A stretch of 61,103 bases of DNA from JADGNZ01 sp035995985 (lineage in GTDB: Bacteria; Acidobacteriota; Thermoanaerobaculia; Gp7-AA8). The notes under the pieces were generated by a model. That model did not search any database, had not been told where the DNA came from, and was given only the letters and a program-made list of their open reading frames with translations. The stretch lies in contig DASYJY010000211.1 in NCBI GenBank assembly GCA_035995985.1, positions 1 to 61,103 of the forward strand, written 5' to 3'. A program made the position numbers and the translations under genes. Positions 21,556 through 31,007 of the stretch are shown piece by piece (the first letter of the stretch is position 1; each line of letters begins with the position of its first letter).

Positions 21556-22197
21556 TCATGCCGGCTCGTTGTCGTATTTCAGATCCCGCCTGAAACATCG
21601 GCCGCCTTCGATGTCGAAGACGACGCAGGAATCGATCGGTTTCGAGTAGACGTGCACGCTTACGGCACGGTCGTTCCACTCATCGAGGTTCTTGATGCGA
21701 TGAATCGTCTGCGTTTTGTCGACCGTGTTCAGCGGACCGCCGGGGACGACCAGCTCCGTGCCGAGGTTCTGCATCTCGATGCGGGTGGCGCCGGCCAGGC
21801 AATCCATGCCGACGACCTGCTGATTCTCAGGACGATTGCAGCCGAGTTGCTTGTAGTTTTCGACGATCAGTTTGCCCTCGATCATCGTCATCCAGCCGAG
21901 CTGGCCGTTGTGCGTGTGGAGCGGCGTGATCGCGCCGATGGGCCAGCAGATCACCATCGCTTCGATCATCTCGTTGCGGAAGACTTTGTTGCGTGTGTGG
22001 CGGTCGGGCAGCCACATCTTGTAGCGCTCCAGATCGTCGGAACGGATCTCGTACGTGGCGAGAAAGTCGTAGATCTTCTGCTTGGTGATAAGGCCCGCGG
22101 AAAGGTCGCGGATGCCGTCGATGAACTGCTCGACCGGGACGGGGGTCGGCGAATAGATCGGCTGGGGAGCGGTCGCGGTCGTGTTACTCAGATCCAT
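21556..22197 (-). CDS. Cysteine dioxygenase-family protein
   Basis: The 213-residue protein shows the cupin of the cysteine dioxygenase type I family. The iron-binding HxH and glutamate-like region is ITPLHTHNGQLGWMTMIEGK, and the third His is in TQTIHRIKN. The C-terminal SVHVYSKPIDSCVVFDIEGG matches the family's YSxP region. Cysteine dioxygenase uses O2 to make cysteine sulfinate. A related thiol dioxygenase substrate is possible, because substrate residues cannot be judged by eye. Its stop lies two bases from the inverted repeat pair. Confidence 0.82.
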   Translation of the reverse strand: MDLSNTTATAPQPIYSPTPVPVEQFIDGIRDLSAGLITKQKIYDFLATYEIRSDDLERYKMWLPDRHTRNKVFRNEMIEAMVICWPIGAITPLHTHNGQLGWMTMIEGKLIVENYKQLGCNRPENQQVVGMDCLAGATRIEMQNLGTELVVPGGPLNTVDKTQTIHRIKNLDEWNDRAVSVHVYSKPIDSCVVFDIEGGRCFRRDLKYDNEPA

Positions 22198-22229
22198 CAG
22201 TTTCCTCGCTCGGAGAACTATAGCTTTTT

Positions 22230-22333
22230 GGGGGTGGGGAGTGGGGAGTGGGGCGTGGGAGCAGAGGCGGACGGGGCCGTGCGCGCGGCCGCAGCTTTTC
22301 TCCTACTCCCTACTCCCCACACCCCACTCCCCA
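22230..22333. repeat. G-rich inverted repeat in the purA leader
   Basis: The left arm carries four G4 tracts (GGGGGTGGGGAGTGGGGAG, then TGGGG), and the right arm is the C-rich counterpart (CTCCCTACTCCCCACACCCC, then ACTCCCC) ending 21 bp before purA. Between them, GGCCGTGCGCGCGGCC forms its own hairpin. The left arm meets the pattern of a four-tract G-quadruplex on the plus strand, and in RNA the arms can pair with each other. Confidence 0.8.
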
Positions 22334-22354
22334 TCGTGCTAGTCTCCGCGCCGC

Positions 22355-23626
22355 ATGCAGAACCTGGCCGTCATCGGCGCCCAATGGGGCGATGAAGGGA
22401 AGGGGAAGATCGTCGATCTTCTCTGCGAAACCTTCGACGTCGTGGCGCGCTATCAGGGCGGTCACAACGCCGGCCACACGGTCAAATTCGGCGATAAACA
22501 TTTTGCGTTGCGGCTGATCCCTTCCGGCATCCTTCACCCTGACAAGCTCTGCATCCTAGGCAACGGAATGGTGATCGATCCCGAGGCACTACTGGACGAG
22601 ATCGAGAAGCTGCGCGCGCTTGGGATCGTGATCGATTCCAACCTCAAGATCAGCGACTCCGCGCAGGTCATCCTGCCGTATCACAAGGCGCTGGACATGG
22701 CCCGCGAGGAAGCGGCCGGCGAGGGCAAAATCGGCACGACCGGACGGGGAATTGGTCCGGCCTACGAGACGAAGGTGAGCCGCTACGGCATCCGCGTCTC
22801 CGACCTGCTCGACCCCTACGTTCTGCGCGACCGCATCGAGTCCGCGTGCGCTGAAAAGAATCCCGTGCTGAAGGTATACGGCAAGGATGGCTACGACCCG
22901 CAGAAACTCTACGACGATTACACGCGCTACGGCGAGGTGCTGGCCGACCGCATCACGAACGGCACGCTGCTGATCAATGCGCAGATCCGCGCCGGCAAGA
23001 AGGTGATGTTCGAAGGCGCGCAGGGGGCGATGCTCGACATCGACCACGGCACGTATCCGTACGTGACGTCATCGAGCACGGTGGTCGGCGGCGTCTGCAC
23101 GGGACTGGGCGTCGCGCCGAAGCACATCCACCGCGTGATCGGCGTGGCGAAGGCGTACACGACGCGCGTCGGCGGCGGTGCGTTCCCGACGGAACTGAAC
23201 GACGAGCACGGCGAGCATCTCCGCGCACGCGGCAACGAGTTCGGCACGGTCACCGGCCGCCCGCGCCGCACCGGCTGGCTGGACCTCCCCGTCCTCCGCA
23301 CGTCGGCGATGCTGAACGGCCTCGATGCGATTGCGCTGACGAAGCTGGACGTCCTCGACGCGTTCGCAGAAATCCCGGTCTGCATCGGCTACAACGTCCG
23401 CGGCGAGTTCTGGAAAACGTTCCCGGCCTTCGCCGTCGCCTATCACGACTACAAGCCGGAGTACCGCACGCTCAAAGGGTGGAACCAGCCGACGGTCGGC
23501 ATCACCTCGTACGACGATCTGCCGCAGGCGGCGAAGGACTACGTCCGCTTCATCGAGGACGAGGTGGAGTGCCCCGCCTCCATCATCTCGACGGGCCCGC
23601 GCCGCGAAGAGACGATCGTGCGGTAG
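22355..23626 (+). CDS. purA: Adenylosuccinate synthetase
   Basis: The 423-residue enzyme has every family landmark: the GTP loop GAQWGDEGKGKIVDLLCE, GGHNAGHTVKFGDKHFALRL, GTTGRGIGPAYETKVSRYGI, VMFEGAQGAMLDIDHGTYPY and GTVTGRPRRTGWLDLP. It joins IMP and aspartate using GTP in AMP synthesis, in the cytoplasm. Its length is standard (E. coli 432). The leader contains the G-rich inverted repeat, which could affect its expression. Confidence 0.97.
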   Translation: MQNLAVIGAQWGDEGKGKIVDLLCETFDVVARYQGGHNAGHTVKFGDKHFALRLIPSGILHPDKLCILGNGMVIDPEALLDEIEKLRALGIVIDSNLKISDSAQVILPYHKALDMAREEAAGEGKIGTTGRGIGPAYETKVSRYGIRVSDLLDPYVLRDRIESACAEKNPVLKVYGKDGYDPQKLYDDYTRYGEVLADRITNGTLLINAQIRAGKKVMFEGAQGAMLDIDHGTYPYVTSSSTVVGGVCTGLGVAPKHIHRVIGVAKAYTTRVGGGAFPTELNDEHGEHLRARGNEFGTVTGRPRRTGWLDLPVLRTSAMLNGLDAIALTKLDVLDAFAEIPVCIGYNVRGEFWKTFPAFAVAYHDYKPEYRTLKGWNQPTVGITSYDDLPQAAKDYVRFIEDEVECPASIISTGPRREETIVR

Positions 23627-23632
23627 ACGAAA

Positions 23633-23656
23633 ACGGCCATCCTCGCGGATGGCCGT
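23633..23656. terminator. Hairpin between convergent purA and the Calx-beta gene
   Basis: ACGGCCATCC-TCGC-GGATGGCCGT is a perfect 10-bp stem with a four-base loop, seven bases past the purA stop and 23 bp before the end of the convergent gene. It lacks a T-run on both strands but is well placed as a bidirectional transcript end. Confidence 0.55.
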
Positions 23657-23678
23657 TCAGTGATGCGATCGATCTACG

Positions 23679-26600
23679 TCATCGCAGACGCGTGACGGCC
23701 CAGGCGCTGAGCAGCGCCGCAAGTGCGAGAAGCATCAGCGTTGAGAGCGCCGGGATCGGCGCGGGGCCGCCGACCGTTACGGCCGTGACTGCGGTGGCGG
23801 AGTTGTTGTTCGTATTCGGATCGCTTTCGGATGCGGTGACCGAGGCGATGTTCGAAACCGTGGTGGTGCTGTTCGGCATCTTCATCGTCAGTGTGATCGT
23901 CGCCGATGCGCCGCCGGCGAGGGAGCCGAGGGAACACGTGATCGGGGAGCCGCTGGCGCAGGAGCCCTGCGTCGACGACGCGGAGACAAATGTTGAGCCG
24001 CCCGCGGGTGGGTCGGTGACGACGACGTTGGTTGCGCCGCTCGCGCTGTTGTTGATCACCGTGATCGTGTAGGTGACGTTCGTGTTGCCGGCTGCCGTCG
24101 CCGCGCCGTTTTTGGTGATGCTGAGATCTGCGCTTCCGACCACATCGTCGTTCGTGATCGTGCCGGTTCCCTGCGCTTTGATGATGATGCCGTTGGTCGG
24201 CGCGGTGAGATTGACGAAGAAGGTTTCGTTCGGCTCGAAGGTCGTATCGCCGTTCACGACGATGACGACGTTCTGCGACGTCTGTCCCGGCGTGAAGGTG
24301 AGCAGGCCCGATTTCGCGACGTAGTCGCTGTTCGCCACGGTGGCGGTGTTGTCGGCGGTCGCGTAGTTGACGGTGATCGTCGAGGCGGAACCGGCGGTGA
24401 GAGAGACGGTGAAGCTTGCGTTCACCGTACCCGAGTTCCCTTCCGCGACGATGACGTTGTTGATGGAGATGCCGGGCGACGCGAGGCCGTCATCGTTGAT
24501 GATCGTGCCGACGCCCTGGTTGTCGGCGATCGTCGCTCCGGATGTGGCGCCGAGGTTGACGAAGAACGTCTCGTCGGGCTCGACCGTCGTGTCGCCGTTG
24601 ATGCCGATCGAAACCTGCGCCGTTGTGGCGCCGGGAAAGACCGTGAACGAACCGCTATTGGTCTGGTAGTCGGAACCGACGGTGGCTGTTCCGTCCGCGA
24701 GACTGAACGGGACGGAGAGAGTGATCGACGTCGGGTTGGACAGCGTGATCACGAAGCTCATGTTCGTGCTGCTGGCGTTGCCTTCCACGACCGAGGGATC
24801 GTTGATCGTGATCGACGGATTGGCGTCATCGTTCGTGATCGTTCCCAGTCCCTGCGCGTCGCTGACCGAGGCGTTGCCCGGGTTGAAAAGGTTGACGAAG
24901 AACGTTTCGTTCGGCTCCGTCGTAACGTCGCCGTTCACGAGGACGCTGACCGTCTTCGTGGTCTGGCCGGGAGCGAATGTCAGGGCGCCGCTGGTGGGCT
25001 GGTAGTCGGAACCGACGATGGCGGTGTTGTCCGCGGTGGCGTAGTTGATGGTGACGGGAAACGCCGAGACGGGCGAGAGCGTGACGGTGAAGTCGAAGCT
25101 GGTCGTTCCTGAGTTGCCCTCGGCCAGCGTGATGTCGCTGATGGAGAGCGCCGAGAGCGCGTCATCGTTCTTGATCGTGCCGACGCCCTGGTTGTCGGCG
25201 ATCGTGGCATTGACGGGATTGGTGAGATTCACCAGCAGTGTCTCGTCGGCTTCCGGCGTGACGTCGCCGAGGACGGAGACGTTGATCGTCTGCATCGTTT
25301 GGCCGGCAGTGAAGGTGACCGTGCCACTGTTCGGCGTGAAGTCAGTGCCGGAGGTCGCCGTCCCGCTGGCGGTGGCGAAGCTGGCCGTGACTGTCGACGC
25401 CGAGGCAGCGGAGAGGAAGACGTTGAAGGTCATCGTGGCCGTGCCGGCGTTGCCTTCGACCACCTGGGCGTCGCTGATGCTGATCGAGGGCGTTACGGGA
25501 GTGCTGATCGCGGCGCATGCAGAGAACTCGGAGGTGTTGCCGAGCGAGTCGGTGGCGGTGGAAGTGGCGAAGCCGCCCGCCGTGCCGGCGAACGTGACGT
25601 TGAACGTTCCCACTCCCGAGGCGGCCGTAGTGATGGTCGCTTCGCCGAGGTAGGTCTGTCCTTCGCCAGCGCCGGAGGGATCGCAAGCGATGCTCTGGAA
25701 AAATTGTACGACGTACGTGCTCGAAGGCGCGCTGCTCAGCGTTCCAGCGATCGTGACCGTGCCGCCGCCGAATTGGGCGGACGTGATGACGGGAAAGTTC
25801 TGCAGGTCGTTGAATGAGCCGGCGTCGCCGTCGCCGACGTCATTCGGCGTGATGCCGTCGTCGCCGAGGTCGATGCCGAGCGTGCCGTTACTGAAGATCG
25901 AGTTGTAGCGGATCGTATTCTGCCGCGACACCTTCGACGTGAACGCCTGGAGCGCCACGCCGGCTTTGGTGTTGAAGGCGATGACGTTCGGTTCGGCCAG
26001 CGTACCGATCGTGTTCTGGTTCGCGCCGCCGGAGAAGCCGTCCAGCAACGTGATGCCGTACATGTTCGGGATGGCGGTCAAGCCATCCGCGCTGGTGCCG
26101 ATCTTGTTGCCGACGACGAGGATGTTGCTGGTCGTGTTTTCCAGCTGGATTCCGGCGGAGAAGGCGGAGCTGGAGGTGTTGCCGGAGATGACGTTGCCGC
26201 GGATGGTGTTCGCGCCGGCGCCGTTGAACGAGATACCGACGAAGTTCGGCAGCGCCGCGGTTCCGGCGGCGTTCGTGCCGATGTAGTTGTTCTGGATGAT
26301 GTTGTTCGCCGTCCCCGAGTTGCCGAGCGTGATGCCGGCGGTGGTGCCGCCGGAGATCAGGTTGCGCGCGGCGGCTGCCGCACCGCCGACGGTGTTGCCG
26401 GTGGCGGTGTTGAGGATGAAGAACGCGCTGCCGTTCGCCGTCGCGAACGAGGTCGCGCTGCCGGCGGCGTTGGTGCCGAAGAAGTTGCCGTCGACGGTGA
26501 TGTTCGTCGCGCCGTTGAAGAGGATGGCGTTGTTCCACTTCGTGATCAGCAGGCCTTTGACTTCGCCGGCGTTGACCGCGGCCGTGAAATTGAGGCCGGT

Positions 26601-26960
26601 GCCGCCCGAGACGCTCGCGCCATTCAACTCGATCTGCAGCACCGCGTTGTCGCCGAGCGAGAGCGTGTTGACGCTCGATCCGCTCTGCGAGTAGCCGTCG
26701 ATGATGACGCCGCCAGTGATGTTGGGCAGATTCGTGGCCGGCGAGATGGTGTGCAGGCCGGAGCCCGGAATGGCGAAGGAAATCGTATCGACGCCTGCCG
26801 CGGTGTTCGCATCGATGATGGCCTGCCGCAGCGATCCGGCGCCCGAATCGAGCGTGTTGATGACGGTGAACGTGGCGGCGGACGCACTCGTGGCGAGCAG
26901 CATGACAAGCACAAACAAACCACGGCTAAAGGAAGCCGGGCGAGCTTCAACGGATCGCAT
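23679..26960 (-). CDS. Giant secreted beta-helix/Calx-beta protein with IPTL-CTERM-like tail
   Basis: The 1,093-residue protein starts at ATG 26960 after AGGAG. A signal peptide (to about residue 28) is followed by TVINTLDSGAGSLRQAIIDA, the entry motif of parallel beta-helix surface proteins, then NxI-rich helix rungs to about 390. Four Calx-beta domains follow (about 490-940), each opening with VVEGN or LAEGN and closing with EPNETFFVNL and GVGTIxNDD. After a DUF11-type domain (ADLSITKNGAATAAGNTNVT) comes the tail IPALSTLMLLALAALLSAWA plus a basic end, a tripartite sorting signal like IPTL-CTERM. It is probably exported, then cut and anchored or released. Ca2+ binding by Calx-beta is family knowledge. 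Confidence 0.85.
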   Translation of the reverse strand: MRSVEARPASFSRGLFVLVMLLATSASAATFTVINTLDSGAGSLRQAIIDANTAAGVDTISFAIPGSGLHTISPATNLPNITGGVIIDGYSQSGSSVNTLSLGDNAVLQIELNGASVSGGTGLNFTAAVNAGEVKGLLITKWNNAILFNGATNITVDGNFFGTNAAGSATSFATANGSAFFILNTATGNTVGGAAAAARNLISGGTTAGITLGNSGTANNIIQNNYIGTNAAGTAALPNFVGISFNGAGANTIRGNVISGNTSSSAFSAGIQLENTTSNILVVGNKIGTSADGLTAIPNMYGITLLDGFSGGANQNTIGTLAEPNVIAFNTKAGVALQAFTSKVSRQNTIRYNSIFSNGTLGIDLGDDGITPNDVGDGDAGSFNDLQNFPVITSAQFGGGTVTIAGTLSSAPSSTYVVQFFQSIACDPSGAGEGQTYLGEATITTAASGVGTFNVTFAGTAGGFATSTATDSLGNTSEFSACAAISTPVTPSISISDAQVVEGNAGTATMTFNVFLSAASASTVTASFATASGTATSGTDFTPNSGTVTFTAGQTMQTINVSVLGDVTPEADETLLVNLTNPVNATIADNQGVGTIKNDDALSALSISDITLAEGNSGTTSFDFTVTLSPVSAFPVTINYATADNTAIVGSDYQPTSGALTFAPGQTTKTVSVLVNGDVTTEPNETFFVNLFNPGNASVSDAQGLGTITNDDANPSITINDPSVVEGNASSTNMSFVITLSNPTSITLSVPFSLADGTATVGSDYQTNSGSFTVFPGATTAQVSIGINGDTTVEPDETFFVNLGATSGATIADNQGVGTIINDDGLASPGISINNVIVAEGNSGTVNASFTVSLTAGSASTITVNYATADNTATVANSDYVAKSGLLTFTPGQTSQNVVIVVNGDTTFEPNETFFVNLTAPTNGIIIKAQGTGTITNDDVVGSADLSITKNGAATAAGNTNVTYTITVINNSASGATNVVVTDPPAGGSTFVSASSTQGSCASGSPITCSLGSLAGGASATITLTMKMPNSTTTVSNIASVTASESDPNTNNNSATAVTAVTVGGPAPIPALSTLMLLALAALLSAWAVTRLR

Positions 26961-27082
26961 TATTTCTCCTGTGTCGGCTTTGATGGCCGCTGGGATCGGG
27001 AGGATGTGAGTGGGGTGGACGGCGAGCGGAAGCGCCAGCGAGTTGAGCAGCAGGGTACACGAATAACTTACACTTCGGTGTC

Positions 27083-27703
27083 ATGAAGATTGGAATCATC
27101 GGAGCGGGTCACATCGGCAGCACGACGGCGCGGCTTTTCATCGACGCGGGTCACGACGTCGCCATCAGCAATTCGCGCGGACCGGAAACGCTGCGCGATC
27201 TCATCGCGGAACTTGGTCCGAACGCGCGCGCCGCAACGCCAGAGGATGCGGCGCGCTTCGGCGAGATTGTTCTCCTCGCCATTCCGCTGAAGGACTACAC
27301 GACGCTTCCTGCCGAGGATCTCCGCGGCAAGATCGTGATCGACGCGATGAACTACTACCCGGATCGCGACGGCAACATCGCGCCGCTCGACTCGGGCGAA
27401 ACGACATCGTCCGCGATGGTGTCCGCCCACCTCACCGGCGCGCGTGTCGTGAAAGCATTCAACACGATCTGGTTCGAGCACCTGAAGACGAAAGGCAACA
27501 AGAGCGCGCCGATCGATCAGCGTCGCGCGATTTTCATCTCCGGCGACGACGCGGATGCGAAAGCGGCGGTGTCCCACCTCATCGAAGAAATCGGTTTCGG
27601 TCCGTACGACCTCGGTTCACTCGCCGCCAGTCACCGCCAGCAGCCGGACAGCGCCGTCTACAACAAGGACGTGACGGTGGCGCAAGCGCGAGAGATCGCG
27701 TAA
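27083..27703 (+). CDS. F420-dependent-NADP-reductase-like Rossmann oxidoreductase
   Basis: The 206-residue protein opens with the nucleotide-binding motif MKIGIIGAGHIGSTTARLFI, followed by VAISNSRGPETLRDL, a serine/arginine pair that suggests NADP preference. LLAIPLKDYTTLPAED, VIDAMNYYPDRDG and GARVVKAFNTIWFEHL are typical of the F420-dependent NADP reductase/FNO-like family (also called YqeC/NpdG-like). Whether it uses F420 or another hydride carrier is not shown; many bacteria without F420 have such proteins. It stands alone. Confidence 0.8.
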   Translation: MKIGIIGAGHIGSTTARLFIDAGHDVAISNSRGPETLRDLIAELGPNARAATPEDAARFGEIVLLAIPLKDYTTLPAEDLRGKIVIDAMNYYPDRDGNIAPLDSGETTSSAMVSAHLTGARVVKAFNTIWFEHLKTKGNKSAPIDQRRAIFISGDDADAKAAVSHLIEEIGFGPYDLGSLAASHRQQPDSAVYNKDVTVAQAREIA

Positions 27704-27708
27704 CGAAC

Positions 27709-28104
27709 TCACCCCTTCGGCGATCGCACCAGCTTTTCGAACAAGCTCTCCAACGCTGCGTCCAGATCGTGGTGTACGCCCGAATGCACGGGCGACGTTT
27801 GGATGATCGTGCTGCGTGGGGCGACGAGCCAGTGGAAGCGGGCGCGTTGGGCCAGCGCTCCGATCGGGCCGGCGTAGGCGGTGCCGGCGCAGACTTTCGG
27901 GATCGAGTCGAGGTAGCTGTCGATCATCGCCGTGTCGATGCCGGGGGCGAGCGTTTTGAGGCGCTTGTGGTCGCAGGCGATGCGCGCGGCGAGGAAGGCG
28001 GCGGTGGAGGAGAAGAGGATCACGCCGGCGTTGAGGAACTCGCCGCGTTCGACGCGCGGGACCACGCGCACGACGGCGTAATCAAACGGATAGCGCTTGT
28101 GCAT
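27709..28104 (-). CDS. DUF3037 protein
   Basis: The 131-residue product starts at ATG 28104, nine bases after GGAGG; an ATG at 28113 is directly against that site. It reads YPFDYAVVRVVPRVERGEFL, NAGVILFSSTAAFLAARIAC and ARFHWLVAPRSTIIQTSPVH, the pattern of the DUF3037 family. DUF3037 genes commonly follow HipA-like kinase genes, as here, where the two overlap by 23 bases. The family's function is unknown; the pairing suggests that the two act together. Confidence 0.8.
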   Translation of the reverse strand: MHKRYPFDYAVVRVVPRVERGEFLNAGVILFSSTAAFLAARIACDHKRLKTLAPGIDTAMIDSYLDSIPKVCAGTAYAGPIGALAQRARFHWLVAPRSTIIQTSPVHSGVHHDLDAALESLFEKLVRSPKG

Positions 28105-28885
28105 CAGCGGCATCCTCCATCCAGCGTCGCGGCGATTCGAGTCGGTGCAGCAGATAGTCGCGGTAGGCGGCGCGATGTTCAGCCGGCGTTTTGAAGCGCG
28201 GCTCGTCGTTGAGCCAGTCGTTCGGGATCAGCTCCAGCACTCCGTCGACGACCTCGGGCGTCAGCATCGCGGCGAGTTTCGTATCGAGGCTGCGGATCTC
28301 CGTCGCCCACGGCAGCAGCACGTGATGCTTGATCGGCGCGAACTCGTTGCGGCTGCGTTTCAGAAAGTCATCGCTCCAGTTGTGATGAAAGATCAGTGTC
28401 GCGCCGTGATCGATCATCCACAACGCGCGGTGCCAGACCAGCAGGTTGGTGTTCTTCGGCGTGCGGTCGACGTTCGTTACCAGCGCGTCGAACCAGACGA
28501 TCGATGATGCCAGCCGCGACTCGCCGTCGACGGTTTTCGCGATGATCGGATCGAACGTGATCGAGCCCGGGAGATAGTCGAGGCCGATGTTCACCCCTTC
28601 GCTTTTCCTCAGCAACTCCTGGATCTCCGCATCGGGCTCGGTCTTCGCCATGCGTCCATCGAGTTGGACGAAGACGATTTCCGGAATCGGCAGGCCGAGG
28701 GCGCGTCCCAGCTCGCCCGAAATCAGTTCGGCGATCAGTGCGCGGACGCCTTGTCCGGCGCCGCGAAACTTCACCACGTACGTGCCGTCGTCGTCGCCGT
28801 TCACGATGGCCGGGAGCGAGCCGCCCTCGCGCAGAGGTGTCACGTATTCGGTGGCGGTGACGGTTCGAATCACGAGAGAGATCAT
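28082..28885 (-). CDS. HipA-like kinase-domain protein
   Basis: The 267-residue protein has a HipA-type protein-kinase-like fold: GTYVVKFRGAGQGVRALIAE supplies the ATP-binding Lys, PIPEIVFVQLDGRMAKTEPD follows, then VWFDALVTNVDRTPKNTNLL with the catalytic Asp and Asn, and ALWMIDHGATLIFHH with the metal-binding Asp. Unlike classical HipA (440 residues) it lacks the N-terminal subdomain, and no HipB-type repressor is adjacent. It overlaps a DUF3037 gene. This pair is widespread, but I know of no settled function; toxin-like kinase activity is only a possibility. Confidence 0.8.
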   Translation of the reverse strand: MISLVIRTVTATEYVTPLREGGSLPAIVNGDDDGTYVVKFRGAGQGVRALIAELISGELGRALGLPIPEIVFVQLDGRMAKTEPDAEIQELLRKSEGVNIGLDYLPGSITFDPIIAKTVDGESRLASSIVWFDALVTNVDRTPKNTNLLVWHRALWMIDHGATLIFHHNWSDDFLKRSRNEFAPIKHHVLLPWATEIRSLDTKLAAMLTPEVVDGVLELIPNDWLNDEPRFKTPAEHRAAYRDYLLHRLESPRRWMEDAADAQALSV

Positions 28886-28937
28886 GCCCTAAACGAGTGC
28901 CGGTATGATCTCTGCACGGAGAAAAGGAGCCGATCCG

Positions 28938-30944
28938 ATGACTCCACCAATCAGCGATAGACATATCTCCGCTCCTCGGGCGGAAGAATTCGCAATCCTC
29001 GTTGACGCGGTCGAGGATTATGCGGTCTTTCTGCTCGATCCCGAGGGCACCATCCGTTCGTGGAACCGCGGCGCCGCGCGGATCATGGGATACGCCGAGA
29101 ACGAAGCCGTCGGCCGGCACTTCTCCATGTTCTATGGTGCCGAAGACCTTGCCTCGGAAAAGCCGCGCCGCGAGCTCGAGACTGCCGCGAGCGAAGGCCG
29201 CGTCGAGGACGAGGGGTGGCGCATTCGCAACGACGGCCAGCGTTTCTGGGCGAACACGGTCATCACCTCGCTCCGCGACGAGAAAGGCAAGATCACCGGC
29301 TTCGCAAAGGTGACGCGCGACATGACCGCACGCCGCCACGCGGAGGAGGAGCTTCGCCAGAGCACCGAGATCTTTCAGCTGCTCGTCTCCTCCGTGCGCG
29401 ATTACGCCATCTTCATGCTTGACCCGACCGGGCACATCGCGACCTGGAACAAGGGTGCCGAACGGATCAAGGGCTATAAGCCGGAGGAGATCATCGGCAG
29501 CCATTTCTCGCGTTTTTACGGCGACGAAGACAGGGCCAACCACAAACCGGAACGCGAGCTGGAGATCGCGCGCGCGGAGGGGAGCGTCGAAGACGAAGGA
29601 TGGCGCATCCGCAAGGACGGCACGCGCTTCTGGGCCAACGTCGTCATCACGGCGGTCTTTGACGCCCGCGGCGAATTGCGCGGTTTCGCGAAAGTCACGC
29701 GCGACATCAGCGACCGCAAAGAGGCGGAAGAGACGCGGCGCGCGCTGCTCGAACAGCGCGAGGCGCGCCTGCAGGCCGAAGAGCAACGCCGCCGCGCCGA
29801 GGAGTCGTATCGCGTGTCGCAGGACGCGAACCGCGCCAAAGACGACTTCCTGATGACGCTCTCCCACGAACTGCGGACGCCGATGACGGCGATCCTGGGC
29901 TGGTCGCGCATGCTGCCGTCGATGTCGCCCGACGACCCGATGTTCCACGAGGCGGTCCTCTCCATCGCCGGCGGCGCGCAGCTTCAGGCGCGGCTGATCG
30001 ACGACATCCTAGACGTCTCGCGCATCGTCTCCGGCAAGCTGCGCCTGGCGCCGGAAACGATTGAGGTGGCGCGCGTGATCATGAACGCGGCGGAGGCGGT
30101 GAATGCGACGGCCGAAGCGAAGCAGATCGCGATCACGATGTCGCTTCCGGCGACGCTCGGCATGATCGTGGCCGACCCGACGCGCATCCAACAGGTGATC
30201 TGGAACCTGCTCAACAACGCGGTGAAGTTCACGCGCCGCGGCGGCACGGTGCAAGTTTCGGCGTGGCGCACGGCATCGCAGGTGCAGGTTTCGGTGAGGG
30301 ACAGCGGCGAAGGAATCGACCCGCAGTTTCTGCCGCACATTTTCGAGCCGTTCCGGCAGGCCGAGTCGCCGCAGACGCGCGTGCACGGCGGCCTCGGGCT
30401 CGGCCTCTCCATCGTCCGCTACATCGCCGAGGCGCATGGCGGAACGGTGTCGGCGGAGAGCCAGGGACGCGGCAAAGGATCGACGTTCACGGTGACGCTG
30501 CCGGTACGCTCCGTCACCAACGGCACGGGTCCTGTCCGCAACGCGCTCGGCAATACGTTCATGCATCGCGATCGCTTGCGCGGCGTCGAGATCGTCCTCG
30601 TCGACGATGAGCAGGAGTCGCGGAAGATGGTCGCGGCCGTTCTTCGAGCCGCGGGCGCGAATCTTTCCGCGTTCGACTCCGCCGCCGCGGCTCTCGAAGC
30701 CATCGATCAGCATCGTCCCTACATCGTCCTGACCGATATCGCCATGCCGGAGATGGACGGCTACGCTTTCACGCGAACGCTGCGCGAACGTCCGTACGGC
30801 CGCGAGATGAAGATCGTGGCGTTGTCGGCGTTCCCCGCCACCGGCGACCGCGGCAGCGGATTCGATGCATACCTCACCAAGCCGATCGACCCGTTCCACC
30901 TCGTCGATGAGATCGCGAGGATCGCGTTGCCGGCCACCGCGTGA
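28938..30944 (+). CDS. PAS-PAS hybrid histidine kinase with receiver domain
   Basis: The 668-residue protein starts at ATG 28938, eight bases after AAAAGGAG. Two near-identical PAS domains (about 12-130 and 140-255, each with YAVFLLDPEG or YAIFMLDPTG and a W.I..DG.RFWAN..I core) look like an internal duplication. A coiled coil rich in E and R is followed by HisKA with His310 (LSHELRTPMTAILGWSRM), an ATPase domain (NLLNNAVKF, DSGEGIDPQFLPHIFEPF, GGLGLGLSIVRYIAEAHGG) and a receiver (VLVDDEQESRKM, LTDIAMPEMDGYAF). No membrane helices, so it is cytoplasmic and may sense redox state or a ligand through PAS. No partner regulator is adjacent. Confidence 0.93.
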   Translation: MTPPISDRHISAPRAEEFAILVDAVEDYAVFLLDPEGTIRSWNRGAARIMGYAENEAVGRHFSMFYGAEDLASEKPRRELETAASEGRVEDEGWRIRNDGQRFWANTVITSLRDEKGKITGFAKVTRDMTARRHAEEELRQSTEIFQLLVSSVRDYAIFMLDPTGHIATWNKGAERIKGYKPEEIIGSHFSRFYGDEDRANHKPERELEIARAEGSVEDEGWRIRKDGTRFWANVVITAVFDARGELRGFAKVTRDISDRKEAEETRRALLEQREARLQAEEQRRRAEESYRVSQDANRAKDDFLMTLSHELRTPMTAILGWSRMLPSMSPDDPMFHEAVLSIAGGAQLQARLIDDILDVSRIVSGKLRLAPETIEVARVIMNAAEAVNATAEAKQIAITMSLPATLGMIVADPTRIQQVIWNLLNNAVKFTRRGGTVQVSAWRTASQVQVSVRDSGEGIDPQFLPHIFEPFRQAESPQTRVHGGLGLGLSIVRYIAEAHGGTVSAESQGRGKGSTFTVTLPVRSVTNGTGPVRNALGNTFMHRDRLRGVEIVLVDDEQESRKMVAAVLRAAGANLSAFDSAAAALEAIDQHRPYIVLTDIAMPEMDGYAFTRTLRERPYGREMKIVALSAFPATGDRGSGFDAYLTKPIDPFHLVDEIARIALPATA

Positions 30945-31007
30945 GGCGTGGCACAAGACCGCGAGGTGTCGTAACCTCGGAGGCTGCGATTGAGAAAGGC
31001 GACGCCC

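Noticed and set aside
28368..29948. 526-codon minus frame opposite the hybrid kinase
   Set aside because: It is antisense to two clear genes, has no RBS, and its repeated sequence just mirrors the duplicated PAS domains.
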